Shown piece by piece: positions 17,948 to 25,930 of a stretch of DNA of 64,000 bases (its first letter is position 1; every line of letters starts with the position of its first letter). Below the pieces are notes generated by a model, which searched no databases, had not been told where the DNA came from, and saw only the letters and a list, made by a program, of their open reading frames with translations. The stretch spans positions 1,488,001 to 1,552,000 of the forward strand of contig NZ_CP019327.1 of NCBI RefSeq assembly GCF_001971705.1, written 5' to 3'. The position numbers and the translations under genes are program-made. The stretch is from Natronorubrum daqingense. GTDB lineage: Archaea > Halobacteriota > Halobacteria > Halobacteriales > Natrialbaceae.

Positions 17948-18970
17948 TCACATGCGACTCGCGTTCGCAGCGGATTCGAACTCGCTCCGAGCCGTCAGTC
18001 CGGCGAGCGTTTCGAACGACGTTGGTAGCGAGCGCTCGACGAGTACCGAGAGGGCAATTTCACCCGCACCGTACGTGAGCGAGGCAAAATCCCACGACGG
18101 CGTCTCGAGCGGGAACGGTCCGCTCGCTCGCGGGCGTCGGAGATCGAGTATGCCACCGAGACGGCTTCGAACAGCGTCCGAAATATCGCGCGTCTCCTCG
18201 TAGCGAGCGAGCGGAATTTCGCGGTTGTCGACGACCAGCAGGGCAGAATCCTCACCCTCGAGTAGCCGGTTCGTGGTCGTTCGACCGGCCTCGAGCAACA
18301 GGGAGACGACGTCCATCGTGGATTGCTTTCCGCTGATCGCGTCGGTGTAGCGAACGATGGTCCCGCCGTTTCGAGTGCCGACGTGAGGGGCGGTGGACGC
18401 GGGGCTCTCCGCTGCGTCCGGATCGGAGTGGAACTCCGCGAGCCCCGCCGTCTCGAGGTCCGTTCTGATCCCGCGAGCGAGCAAAACGCCGTCGAGCGTG
18501 AGACTCGACGGGACGAGCAGTCGATACTCGTCGTCACCCTGCTCGATCGCTACCGGGACGGGTCCAACCGGTGTTTCGCTGAGTGCCGCGAGCGTCTCGA
18601 GCGCGTCGTCGACGTGGTCGCCCGGAACGATCGCTCGAGAGGCGATGACCTCGCCGGTATCGTCGAACGGGTCGTACGTGACCTGGCTCGTCAGCGTCGC
18701 AATTCGTGCGCGCACCTGTTCGCGCCGACCGTGAATATCGCCTCTCGAGAGTTCCGCTCGGCCGTCGTCGGTGAGGCGGCGTCCCTTTCCGGGAACTTTC
18801 TCCGTCAGTCCGCGTTCGTCGAGATCGGAGAGCGCGAGGCGAACGGTTCGTCCTTTGATCGAGTACCCTCGCTGTTGCATGGACTCCACCAGTCGAATGC
18901 TGCCGATCGGCTCGCGGTCGGCGATGAGACGCAAGAGATCGTACGATCGACGATCGAGAGAGTCGGCCAT
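17948..18970 (-). CDS. NrpR-like transcriptional regulator (winged helix + DUF128)
   Basis: A 340-residue protein. The N-terminal winged helix (about 1-70, with SIRLVESMQQRGYSIKGRTVRLAL) is followed by a DUF128/NrpR regulatory domain (about 95-335). NrpR in methanogens represses nitrogen genes and is released by 2-oxoglutarate; these proteins carry one or two such domains. Here there is one DUF128 block. The start at 18970 lies 87 bases from the divergent aminotransferase start, and the spacer holds repeats that could be its operators. Control of the neighbouring aminotransferase and ureohydrolase genes is likely but inferred. Confidence 0.8.
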   Translation of the reverse strand: MADSLDRRSYDLLRLIADREPIGSIRLVESMQQRGYSIKGRTVRLALSDLDERGLTEKVPGKGRRLTDDGRAELSRGDIHGRREQVRARIATLTSQVTYDPFDDTGEVIASRAIVPGDHVDDALETLAALSETPVGPVPVAIEQGDDEYRLLVPSSLTLDGVLLARGIRTDLETAGLAEFHSDPDAAESPASTAPHVGTRNGGTIVRYTDAISGKQSTMDVVSLLLEAGRTTTNRLLEGEDSALLVVDNREIPLARYEETRDISDAVRSRLGGILDLRRPRASGPFPLETPSWDFASLTYGAGEIALSVLVERSLPTSFETLAGLTARSEFESAANASRM

Positions 18971-19014
18971 TGGTGAGTACTGTCCAGTCCTGGGAAATAA
19001 ACGTACCCCACACT

Positions 19015-19056
19015 TTTGGTGGTGCACGCCAAAGTTGGTGGCAATACCTTTCCACC
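19015..19056 (+). promoter_or_regulatory. Operator-like repeats before the aminotransferase gene
   Basis: TTGGTGG occurs twice, at 19016-19022 and 19035-19041, 19 bases apart (about two helical turns). GGTGG at 19037-19041 also pairs with CCACC at 19052-19056, next to the ATG at 19057. They lie between the NrpR-like gene and its likely targets. Confidence 0.5.
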
Positions 19057-20376
19057 ATGTCAGAGCAGACGTCACGGTCGAACGACGCAGTAACGGCCCA
19101 GTACGACGCGTATCTCACACCGATCTGGAAGAACCTCAACGTGCCGATCAAACGCGCGTCGGGTGAAACGCTCGAGGATTTCGACGGCAACGAGTACCTC
19201 GACGCCTTTTCCGGAATTTCGGTGACGAACGTCGGACACAACAACGAAGCCGTCGTCGAGGCGGCGAAAGACCAACTCGACGAGTTCGTCCACGGCTGTT
19301 CGTACGTCCACCCGAACGCCCCCGTCGGGGAACTCGCCGAACGCCTCGCGTCGGAAACGCCGGGTGACCTCACCAAGTCCTTCTTCTGTAACTCCGGCAC
19401 CGAAGCCGTCGAGGGTGCGATCAAGTTGGCCCGAAAGTACACCGGCAGCACGGAAGTGCTGGCCCTCGAGATGGGGTTCCACGGTCGAACCCTCGGGAGC
19501 CTCGCGTTGACCGGCAACAAGGCCTATAAGAACGGCATGGCACCGACGATAAACGACGTCTCACACGTCGAGCCACCCTACGGCTATCGGTGCCCCTCCT
19601 GTGAGGGCGAGACGTGTACGGCTGCCTGCGCCGAGAACGTCGAACGGGTCATCGGCACCCACACCGCAGACGACCTCGCAGCCATCGTCGTCGAACCCGT
19701 CATGGGCGAAGGGGGCATCATCGTCCCGCCGGAGGGCTGGCTCGAGCGCGTCCAAGAGATCGCCCACGAGCACGACGCGCTGTTGATCGCCGATGAGGTC
19801 CAGACCGGCTACGGTCGGACCGGCGAACTCTGGGCCGTCGATCACTTCGACGTCGTTCCGGACATCATCACGCAGGCGAAGGGAATCGCCAACGGCCTCC
19901 CGCTGGGCGCGTTCACCGCCCGCGAGGAGATCGCAGACGCCTTCGAGTCGGGAGACCACCTCTCGACCTTCGGCGGGAATCCGGTCGCCTGCGCGGCCGC
20001 GCTGGCGACGCTCGAGGAACTGCAGGACGGGATTATCGACAACGCACGCGAACAGGGTGCGTGGCTGGAAGACGAACTCGCAGCACTCGAGTCCGAATTC
20101 GACGTCGTCGGCGACACGCGTGGACTCGGACTAATGTACGGCCTCGAGATCGTCGATCCGTCCACCGACGGGCCGCGAGGCGTCGCACCGGCACCGGACG
20201 CGAAATTGGCGAAGTCCGTCGCGGCCGACCTCCGCGAGGAAGGCATCGTCATCGGCGTCGGCGGCTACTACTCGAACGTCATCCGTCTTCAACCGCCGCT
20301 GACGATCGATCGCTCGCAACTCGAGCGGATCGTAGCCGCGCTCCGCTCGGCGCTCGAGGCGGAGGAGGAACGATGA
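19057..20376 (+). CDS. Class III (PLP) aminotransferase, candidate amine/GABA aminotransferase
   Basis: A 439-residue enzyme with the fold type I signatures: NSGTEA at 112-117, ADEVQTGYGRTG with D246, and the PLP lysine K275 in TQAKGIANGLPLGA. A Cys-rich segment (YRCPSCEGETC, about 176-187) is unusual for plain acetylornithine enzymes and recalls the archaeal alanine-glyoxylate/broad-specificity group. It would transfer an amino group from an omega-amine or amino acid to a 2-oxo acid. Its stop overlaps the next start (ATGA), so it is coupled with a ureohydrolase. Substrate choices are putrescine, 4-aminobutyrate or alanine-glyoxylate. Confidence 0.88.
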   Translation: MSEQTSRSNDAVTAQYDAYLTPIWKNLNVPIKRASGETLEDFDGNEYLDAFSGISVTNVGHNNEAVVEAAKDQLDEFVHGCSYVHPNAPVGELAERLASETPGDLTKSFFCNSGTEAVEGAIKLARKYTGSTEVLALEMGFHGRTLGSLALTGNKAYKNGMAPTINDVSHVEPPYGYRCPSCEGETCTAACAENVERVIGTHTADDLAAIVVEPVMGEGGIIVPPEGWLERVQEIAHEHDALLIADEVQTGYGRTGELWAVDHFDVVPDIITQAKGIANGLPLGAFTAREEIADAFESGDHLSTFGGNPVACAAALATLEELQDGIIDNAREQGAWLEDELAALESEFDVVGDTRGLGLMYGLEIVDPSTDGPRGVAPAPDAKLAKSVAADLREEGIVIGVGGYYSNVIRLQPPLTIDRSQLERIVAALRSALEAEEER

Positions 20377-21380
20377 GCGAAGAATCCCCCGCGTCGGCGT
20401 TTCGCGAGCGGACGACTGGATCGGACGTCGAACTGGCCTACGCAGGTCACAACACGTTCCTGAAAGGCGACCCCCGCAGCGTCGACGACCTCGACGACGT
20501 CGACGTGGCGGTGCTCGGCGCACCCTACGACGGCGCGGTCAGCAACCGTCCGGGCGCGCGATACGGTCCCGAGGCAATTCGACGAGCCAGCGCCTGGTGG
20601 GCGTACCTCTCGGGGTACAAGGGCGGCCTGACGAACATGGACAGCGGGAAGCAAGTCGACTTCTCCCGGTTCGCCGTCGCGGACTGTGGCGACGTGCCAG
20701 TCTTCCCGATGGATCGAGAGACGACGGCCGAGAGCATCACGGCTCACGTCGCGACGGCGGCCGAACGGGCGTTTCCGGTGGTACTCGGCGGCGACCACTA
20801 CTGTACGTACCCCTCGGTGACGGGCTTCGCGGAGGGGATCGACGCCGACAGTATCGGATTCGTCCAGATCGACGCGCATACGGATACCGTCAGCGAGAGC
20901 GCCGTCTTCGGCGAGCACTTCCACGGCTCGCCGACCCACCACATCGCCGACTCCGAGTACGCGGCGTACGAGAACGTGAGCCACGTCGGCATTCGTGGCT
21001 ACGAGGGTCCGGCCTTCTTCGAGTTCGCCGACGAGTCCGGATTGAATCTCTTCACGATGGCCGACGTGCGCGAGCGAGGGATCCGTTCGGTCGTTACCGA
21101 CGCGATCGACGCGGCCGCCGACGGCGTCGACGCCGTCTACGTCACCTTCGACATCGACGGCGTCGACCCGGCCGTCGCACCCGGCACCGGAACTCCCGTT
21201 CCCGGCGGACTCTCCGCCAGAGAAGCGCTCACCGTGATGGACATCCTCGGCGCTCGAGACAGCGTCGGGGCGGTAGACCTGATGGAAGTCGCGCCGACGT
21301 ACGACCCGACCGAGGGCACCCAGCGGCTCGCGGCGTACCTCCTCGTGCGATTCCTCGAGCAAAAATTCGCCAGCGCATAA
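20373..21380 (+). CDS. speB: Ureohydrolase, agmatinase-type
   Basis: A 335-residue arginase-family enzyme. All manganese ligands are visible: H142 in GGDHY, D167, H169 and D171 in DAHTD, and D260 and D262 in TFDIDGVDP. The family hydrolyses guanidino compounds to urea: agmatine, guanidinobutyrate, arginine or, in some members, guanidine itself. Coupling to an omega-aminotransferase suits agmatine to putrescine and onward, or guanidinobutyrate to GABA. I cannot tell these apart by eye. The gene starts inside the last codons of the aminotransferase gene and is followed by a convergent gene. Confidence 0.85.
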   Translation: MSEESPASAFRERTTGSDVELAYAGHNTFLKGDPRSVDDLDDVDVAVLGAPYDGAVSNRPGARYGPEAIRRASAWWAYLSGYKGGLTNMDSGKQVDFSRFAVADCGDVPVFPMDRETTAESITAHVATAAERAFPVVLGGDHYCTYPSVTGFAEGIDADSIGFVQIDAHTDTVSESAVFGEHFHGSPTHHIADSEYAAYENVSHVGIRGYEGPAFFEFADESGLNLFTMADVRERGIRSVVTDAIDAAADGVDAVYVTFDIDGVDPAVAPGTGTPVPGGLSAREALTVMDILGARDSVGAVDLMEVAPTYDPTEGTQRLAAYLLVRFLEQKFASA

Positions 21381-21475
21381 TCACTCCGTGGCTCACCACG
21401 GCCTACCGTGTCTATCAGCGCGATGAAAACAAATCAGCTTTCCCGGTCTTGTCAACTCGACCGATCGAGCGGCGC

Positions 21476-22819
21476 TTAGATCAGGCTCGCACCGTCGAAA
21501 TCGCCGCGACTGTACTCGACGTCCATGAGGTCGAGGATAGTCGGCGTGATGTCGAAGAGGTCGGCGTCGCCGATCGTCGCGTCGGGATGATCGATGTACA
21601 GCGAGGTGTCGTCGAAGCTGTGCATTCCGTTTCGCGGACCCGTCGTGAAGACGTCCGAATCGGCCTTGAAACCGGACTTGAGGTCGAAGCCGTTGTTCGG
21701 AATCGCGACGAGATCCGGCGCGATGTCGTCGTGGTCGCCCCGGAACGCCGCTTCCTTCTCGACGACGCGGTCGACGACCGGGTTGCCCTCGGGCCCCTCG
21801 AGTGCCTCGAGGTCGGCTTTGAGTTCGTCGCGGACGTCGTCGTACTCGTCTTCGGAGACGCTGCCGCGGGGCTCGCGGCCCTCGAGATTGATGTAGAACC
21901 GCCCGGGGATGAACGAGTAGGCTGTGGTCTCGTCGGCGATGTCGCCCAGTTCCTGTGGCTCGTCGGTGTCGAAGGAGAGCCACCCTTCCTCGCGAAGCCA
22001 CTCGTTGAAGTGGACCTCGTAGTCGAGGCTCGTAAAGCCGTGATCGGAGGCGACGATCATCGTCACGTCCTCGGGCAAGGCCTCGCGCAATCGGCCGATG
22101 TAGTCGTCGACCTTTTGGTAGAACTCGATAAAGTCGTCCTTGTACTCTCCGTCGCGTTCGTAGTCCTTGAAGAGGAAGTGGTTGACTCGGTCGGTCGTCA
22201 TGAAGACGCCGAAGAACAGGTCCCAGTCGTCCTCCTCGATGTAGTGTTCGAACGCCTCGAAGCGTGCGTCGAGGGTCGCGTGAGCGTCCTCGATGAAGTC
22301 CCCTTTGTCCGCCTCGTGACCGAGTTTCGGGTTGACGTCGATACGGTAGTCGAGTGACTCGAGGTAGTCGCGAACGTCGTCCGGATACGCTGCCTTCTCG
22401 AGGTCGGGCGAGAGAAAGCCGGAGACCATCCGCTGGACGTTTCGTTGCGGTGGGAACGTGACGGGGACGTTCATCACCGTCGCCCGCCGTCCCTCCTCCT
22501 GGACGCGATCCCAGACGCGATCGGCCTGGACCTCGTTGCCCATCGGAACGTACGTATCGTAGGTGCCGACCTCCCGATCCTGGAAGCCGTAGACACCAGT
22601 TTCTCCCGGATTCTTACCGGTGGTCAACGATGGCCAGCAGGCGCTGGATTCGGGCGGGACGATACTCGATATTTCGCCGGCCGTCCCGTCGTCGGCGATC
22701 GCGGCGACGTTCGGAAACAGTTCTTCGTTCTCCGAGAGGAGACTGTACGGCACGCCGTCAATCCCGATAAATGCGACTCGAGGCGTTTCATCGCCCCGCA
22801 ATCGGTCGAACAGACCCAT
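21476..22819 (-). CDS. Alkaline-phosphatase-superfamily phosphodiesterase/nucleotide pyrophosphatase
   Basis: A 447-residue protein with the AP-superfamily metal pattern: FIGIDGVPYSLL for the first Asp, PPESSACWPSLTTGKNPGETGV for the nucleophile loop (a Ser or Thr), MTTDRVNHF, and VASDHGFTSLDYEVHFNEW. The same group contains nucleotide pyrophosphatases and phosphonoacetate hydrolases. It has no signal peptide and so acts in the cytoplasm. The ATG at 22819 is chosen because MGLFDRL precedes the first strand. It is monocistronic; an inverted repeat lies 65 bases upstream. Confidence 0.82.
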   Translation of the reverse strand: MGLFDRLRGDETPRVAFIGIDGVPYSLLSENEELFPNVAAIADDGTAGEISSIVPPESSACWPSLTTGKNPGETGVYGFQDREVGTYDTYVPMGNEVQADRVWDRVQEEGRRATVMNVPVTFPPQRNVQRMVSGFLSPDLEKAAYPDDVRDYLESLDYRIDVNPKLGHEADKGDFIEDAHATLDARFEAFEHYIEEDDWDLFFGVFMTTDRVNHFLFKDYERDGEYKDDFIEFYQKVDDYIGRLREALPEDVTMIVASDHGFTSLDYEVHFNEWLREEGWLSFDTDEPQELGDIADETTAYSFIPGRFYINLEGREPRGSVSEDEYDDVRDELKADLEALEGPEGNPVVDRVVEKEAAFRGDHDDIAPDLVAIPNNGFDLKSGFKADSDVFTTGPRNGMHSFDDTSLYIDHPDATIGDADLFDITPTILDLMDVEYSRGDFDGASLI

Positions 22820-22883
22820 GGGCGGACGTAGTTCAACCGGATACAAGAAGGTTCGTTTCGGAACACTGTATTGAGAGGGGATG

Positions 22884-22920
22884 GCACTCGTTGACGTGAC
22901 GTGACGTGATCACCGAGTGC
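22884..22920. promoter_or_regulatory. Inverted repeat enclosing a (TGACG)3 tract
   Basis: GCACTCG (22884-22890) and CGAGTGC (22914-22920) are exact reverse complements. The loop holds three tandem TGACG units (22892-22906) and then TGATCA. It lies between the 44-residue gene and the phosphatase gene, both on the minus strand, so it could be a terminator of the first or an operator of the second. Confidence 0.5.
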
Positions 22921-23025
22921 TCGAGTCGCCGCGTTCTCGTGAGAGGGGGTGGGATCGGAGCGGGAGGGGGTCGAAATCGTCGGACGTCGAGTCTGGGTCG
23001 GAATCGCCGCTCGGAGCGTCGCGAA

Positions 23026-23160
23026 TTACTCCTCGCGGTCGTCGGATTCTGGGGGCTCGAAGTTCGTCGGAACGACCGTCAGGTGTGCCATTCCGACGCC
23101 GGATTTGGCCGCGTCGTCTGCTGGAGCGGACGATCGGGCGGACGAGTTGGTTGCTGCCAT
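23026..23160 (-). CDS. Small 44-residue protein of unknown function
   Basis: From the ATG at 23160 it has a polar Ser/Ala-rich start and a core that reads GVGMAHLTVVPTNFEPP, then an acidic end. No membrane segment. The compact beta-like core and the acidic tail look like a genuine haloarchaeal small protein rather than noise. A TATA-like element and a perfect inverted repeat upstream support transcription. An in-frame ATG at 23208 exists, but it lies upstream of the TATA element. Function unknown. Confidence 0.55.
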   Translation of the reverse strand: MAATNSSARSSAPADDAAKSGVGMAHLTVVPTNFEPPESDDREE

Positions 23161-23189
23161 AACGAGTCGTGTTTCGGTCGCAGCGGGGA

Positions 23190-23198
23190 TAAAATTAC
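23190..23198 (-). promoter_or_regulatory. TATA-like element of the 44-residue gene
   Basis: On the minus strand the stretch reads AATTTTATC, about 32 bases from the ATG at 23160. Confidence 0.4.
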
Positions 23199-23202
23199 CC
23201 AT

Positions 23203-23219
23203 GCTCATAATGCATGAGC
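23203..23219. promoter_or_regulatory. Inverted repeat upstream of the 44-residue gene
   Basis: GCTCAT and ATGAGC flank the 5-base spacer AATGC exactly. It lies just upstream of the minus-strand TATA-like element. Confidence 0.5.
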
Positions 23220-23309
23220 CACGCCGGTGGAGATAACTCTCGAGAATCGGCGCTGATCTATATCGAGTGGAGATACCGAAAATGGACCCGCCGAGGGTCG
23301 TGGTCGGCG

Positions 23310-23843
23310 TTAGGAGAAGTTCTCTTCGTAGAGATCCTGTGCGTGTTCGATCGCGTCGTAGGCGGCCTGTTTGTCCTCCCAGCCGAGCGTCTCGACTTCC
23401 TTGTCCTCCTCTAAATTCTTGTAGGTCGCGAAGAACTCGTCGATCTCGTCGAGTTGTTGTTGGGTGATGTCGTCGAGGTCCTCGATGTGGTCGTAGCGCG
23501 GGTCCTCGCTCGGAACGGCGATGACCTTGTCGTCTTGCTCGCCGTCGTCGTCCATCTTCATCAGCGCAACGGGACGGGCTTCGATGACGCAGCCGGGGAA
23601 CGTCTGATCCTCGACGAGTACCAGCACGTCGAAGGGATCCTCGTCGTCGTAGTACGACTGCGGGATGAAGCCGTAGTCGCTCGGGTAGTGAACGTTGCTG
23701 TGAAGCACCCGATCGAGGACGACGCCCGGCACGTCCTTGTCGTACTCGTACTTGTTTCGCTCACCCTTGAGACACTCGACGACGGCGTAGATCTCTTCGG
23801 GCGGGTTCGGTCCGGTCTCGAGGTCTTCCCAGAGGTTGACCAT
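23310..23843 (-). CDS. ppa: Inorganic pyrophosphatase
   Basis: A 177-residue class I soluble pyrophosphatase. Signature residues are present: KYEYDKD and SNVHYPSDYGFIPQSYYDDEDPFDVLVL, which contains the metal-binding aspartates (DEDPFDVLV), and later DPRYDHIEDLDDI. It hydrolyses PPi to drive biosynthesis and acts in the cytoplasm. I chose the ATG at 23843 (MVNLWEDLETG); an ATG three codons upstream is also open. Its upstream region is shared with the divergent PadR gene. Confidence 0.96.
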   Translation of the reverse strand: MVNLWEDLETGPNPPEEIYAVVECLKGERNKYEYDKDVPGVVLDRVLHSNVHYPSDYGFIPQSYYDDEDPFDVLVLVEDQTFPGCVIEARPVALMKMDDDGEQDDKVIAVPSEDPRYDHIEDLDDITQQQLDEIDEFFATYKNLEEDKEVETLGWEDKQAAYDAIEHAQDLYEENFS

Positions 23844-24018
23844 GTACTGCACACTCCGCGGTCGATCAAAAAGTACTTTCGTAATCGAGTGTCATATCGC
23901 AACTGAAGGTCATCGGACACCGACAAGACAACACCCCGACGATATTCACCAGTAGTCGCCGACGTAAACCCGATCAACGGCCGTTAGATCGGTACTGATG
24001 AAGGAATGGTTGGGAAGT

Positions 24019-24026
24019 CTTAAATA
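24019..24026 (+). promoter_or_regulatory. TATA element of the PadR gene
   Basis: CTTAAATA lies 23 bases before the ATG at 24049. It is flanked on both sides by AGTCT, a direct repeat that could be an autoregulatory site. Confidence 0.5.
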
Positions 24027-24048
24027 GTCTGATGACATTACCATAGGT

Positions 24049-24408
24049 ATGTCAGAGGCACAATCAATTACCGGCGAACAGAGTATTGCACGCGAACTTA
24101 CTGCGTTCCAGAACAACATCCTCGTCATTCTCGCAAAAGAGCCGATGTACGGCCTGGCGATCAAACGCGAACTCGAGGACTACTACGGAACGGAAGTAAA
24201 TCACGGACGACTCTACCCGAACCTCGACGAACTCGTCGAACTCGGTCTCATCGAAAAGAGCGAACTCGACAAACGAACGAATCAGTACTCGCTCACCGAC
24301 GACGGCTACGACGCCGTCCTCGACGGCGTTCAGTGGTCGCTCTCGAAAATCGTCACCGGCGACGACCGAGCGGCCGAAATCGAAGAAATCGTCCAGAACA
24401 GCTACTAA
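24049..24408 (+). CDS. PadR-family transcriptional regulator
   Basis: A 119-residue winged-helix protein. LTAFQNNILVILAKEPMYG starts the DNA-binding domain, with LYPNLDELVELGLIEKSELD in the wing and a C-terminal dimer helix (GVQWSLSKIV). PadR proteins are usually repressors that bind near their own promoter. The target cannot be named; its neighbours are the pyrophosphatase gene and a hypothetical gene. The start follows the leaderless promoter. Confidence 0.88.
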   Translation: MSEAQSITGEQSIARELTAFQNNILVILAKEPMYGLAIKRELEDYYGTEVNHGRLYPNLDELVELGLIEKSELDKRTNQYSLTDDGYDAVLDGVQWSLSKIVTGDDRAAEIEEIVQNSY

Positions 24409-24433
24409 TCGCGCGGTCAATTCCACCAGAATT

Positions 24434-25099
24434 TTACCGATCGTGCGGGCCCGGGGTCGATTCCCCACCCTGTTCGTACACGTACTCGAGTGACTCCTCG
24501 AGTGCCTCCCGTTGTCGTTCGGACGGCCAGACGTTTCGCACGAAGTACTCCGTTCGAAACTCCTCGAGTTCCTCGTCGGTGAGGTCCTCGATCCGTTTTG
24601 CGTAGTGATTACCGACGAAATCCGCGAGCGAAGCAACGTTGTCGCCGTGAACGTCGCCGTACTCCGATCGAACCTGTTCGACGAGCGTGCGATTGTGCGC
24701 GTCCACCGCGTCCCAATCGTCGGGGTCTCTCGTCCCTTCGAGCGGGAGTTCGACGGCACGGGACGTATCGTCGATTCGGTCGGTTCGGATGACATTTTCC
24801 TGGTCGTCGTGCCACTCGTCCGGGTGCAAAACTAGCACGTCCTCACCGTCGTCCTCGCGAACCCGCGACGTGAAGTCGTGCTCGGTGAGGAGCGTTTCTC
24901 GCCGCGTCGCGTGTGCTCGCGCTTCATCGTCGTCGGCGACGGAACGCTCGAGTCGCGTGAGTCGCTCCGCTTCGTCGACGACGCCGGCCGGAAGCTCCGA
25001 GTTCTCGTCTGACTCGGCGTCTTCGTCCCGGTCGTGCTCGTCTCGATCCGCCGCGACGTCGGACGCGGAATCTGCATGGGCCTCGCTCGAGTCGGTCAT
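24434..25099 (-). CDS. Acidic conserved protein, unknown function
   Basis: A 221-residue soluble protein. The first 45 residues are disordered Asp/Glu/Ser. The rest has a charged helical part (EAERLTRLERSVADDDEARAH) and a distinct domain with VLVLHPDEWHDD and LADFVGNHYAKRIEDLTDEEL. I do not recognise a catalytic pattern. It precedes the RNase HI gene on the opposite side of TFB and is probably in the same haloarchaeal neighbourhood as those two. No operon overlap. Confidence 0.7.
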   Translation of the reverse strand: MTDSSEAHADSASDVAADRDEHDRDEDAESDENSELPAGVVDEAERLTRLERSVADDDEARAHATRRETLLTEHDFTSRVREDDGEDVLVLHPDEWHDDQENVIRTDRIDDTSRAVELPLEGTRDPDDWDAVDAHNRTLVEQVRSEYGDVHGDNVASLADFVGNHYAKRIEDLTDEELEEFRTEYFVRNVWPSERQREALEESLEYVYEQGGESTPGPHDR

Positions 25100-25174
25100 A
25101 CCGGTCGGTACGCACTCGAGTGGTTTTGGTGTGCTGGTCTGGATTGCGTGGGACAGTTGCAGACGGCTCTCGCC

Positions 25175-25768
25175 TCAGCGTCCGTCGAGGGCTTCGTTAG
25201 CTAACTCGTCTGCGCGATCGTTGACCTCGCGCGGCACGTGCTCGAGGGTCCACTCGTCGAACGAGGTGAGAAGTTCGTGGACCGTGACGCGTTTCTCGCG
25301 GAGTTCGGGGTTGTTCGTGTTGTACTCGCCGCGAACCTGCTTGACGATCAACTCTGAGTCACCGCGTACGTGAATTTCGTCGTAGCCGTACTCGCGAGCG
25401 GCCTCGAGTGCCTCGATCAACGCCTCGTACTCGGCTTGGTTGTTCGTCGCGGTACCGATCCGTTCGCCACCCTCGGCGACGATACCGTCTCCCGTCACGA
25501 TGAGCCAGCCGGTCGCCGCAGGACCGGGGTTGCCGCGACAGGCGCCGTCGAAGTAGACGTGTGCGCGACCGCCACTCTCGCGCAGAATGGCCTCGATGTC
25601 TCGTGGACTGTCGCCCTGAATCACGACTTTGTCGTCGTAGGCCACGGCTGTCGCGCCGCCGCGACTCGCTCGCCATCGTTCGTGATCCGTGTTTCCGGAC
25701 TCGACCGTCACACCTGCGTCCTCGAGTCGTTCTCGAGCCGTCTCGACGTCGCACTCGATAACCGGCAT
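25175..25768 (-). CDS. rnhA: Ribonuclease HI with an N-terminal extra domain
   Basis: A 197-residue enzyme that cuts RNA in RNA-DNA hybrids. The RNase H fold begins near residue 69: D74 in YFDGACRGNPG, E113 in NNQAEYEAL, D137 in RGDSELIVKQ and a final Asp in NDRADELANEA. The first 65 residues are a separate acidic domain, as in halophilic archaeal RNase HI. Translation from 25768 is chosen because the domain starts there; upstream in-frame sequence overlaps the TFB promoter region. It is divergent from tfb. Confidence 0.92.
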   Translation of the reverse strand: MPVIECDVETARERLEDAGVTVESGNTDHERWRASRGGATAVAYDDKVVIQGDSPRDIEAILRESGGRAHVYFDGACRGNPGPAATGWLIVTGDGIVAEGGERIGTATNNQAEYEALIEALEAAREYGYDEIHVRGDSELIVKQVRGEYNTNNPELREKRVTVHELLTSFDEWTLEHVPREVNDRADELANEALDGR

Positions 25769-25895
25769 TCGTAGCTGTTCTCGTCGAGAACCGGATAAAT
25801 GCTTTCCGGTTCCGAATCGTAAACCTCGCATTTGAGTGCCTCTATTGCCCCATATCGGCATAATTGCGACAACCGGCAAAAGTGATTACCGAGGA

Positions 25896-25903
25896 TTTAT
25901 ATA
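25896..25903 (+). promoter_or_regulatory. TATA element of tfb
   Basis: TTTATATA lies 27 bases upstream of the ATG at 25931, a textbook haloarchaeal leaderless promoter. Confidence 0.65.
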
Positions 25904-25930
25904 CCTTGGTGATACTACTATAAAAGTGCG

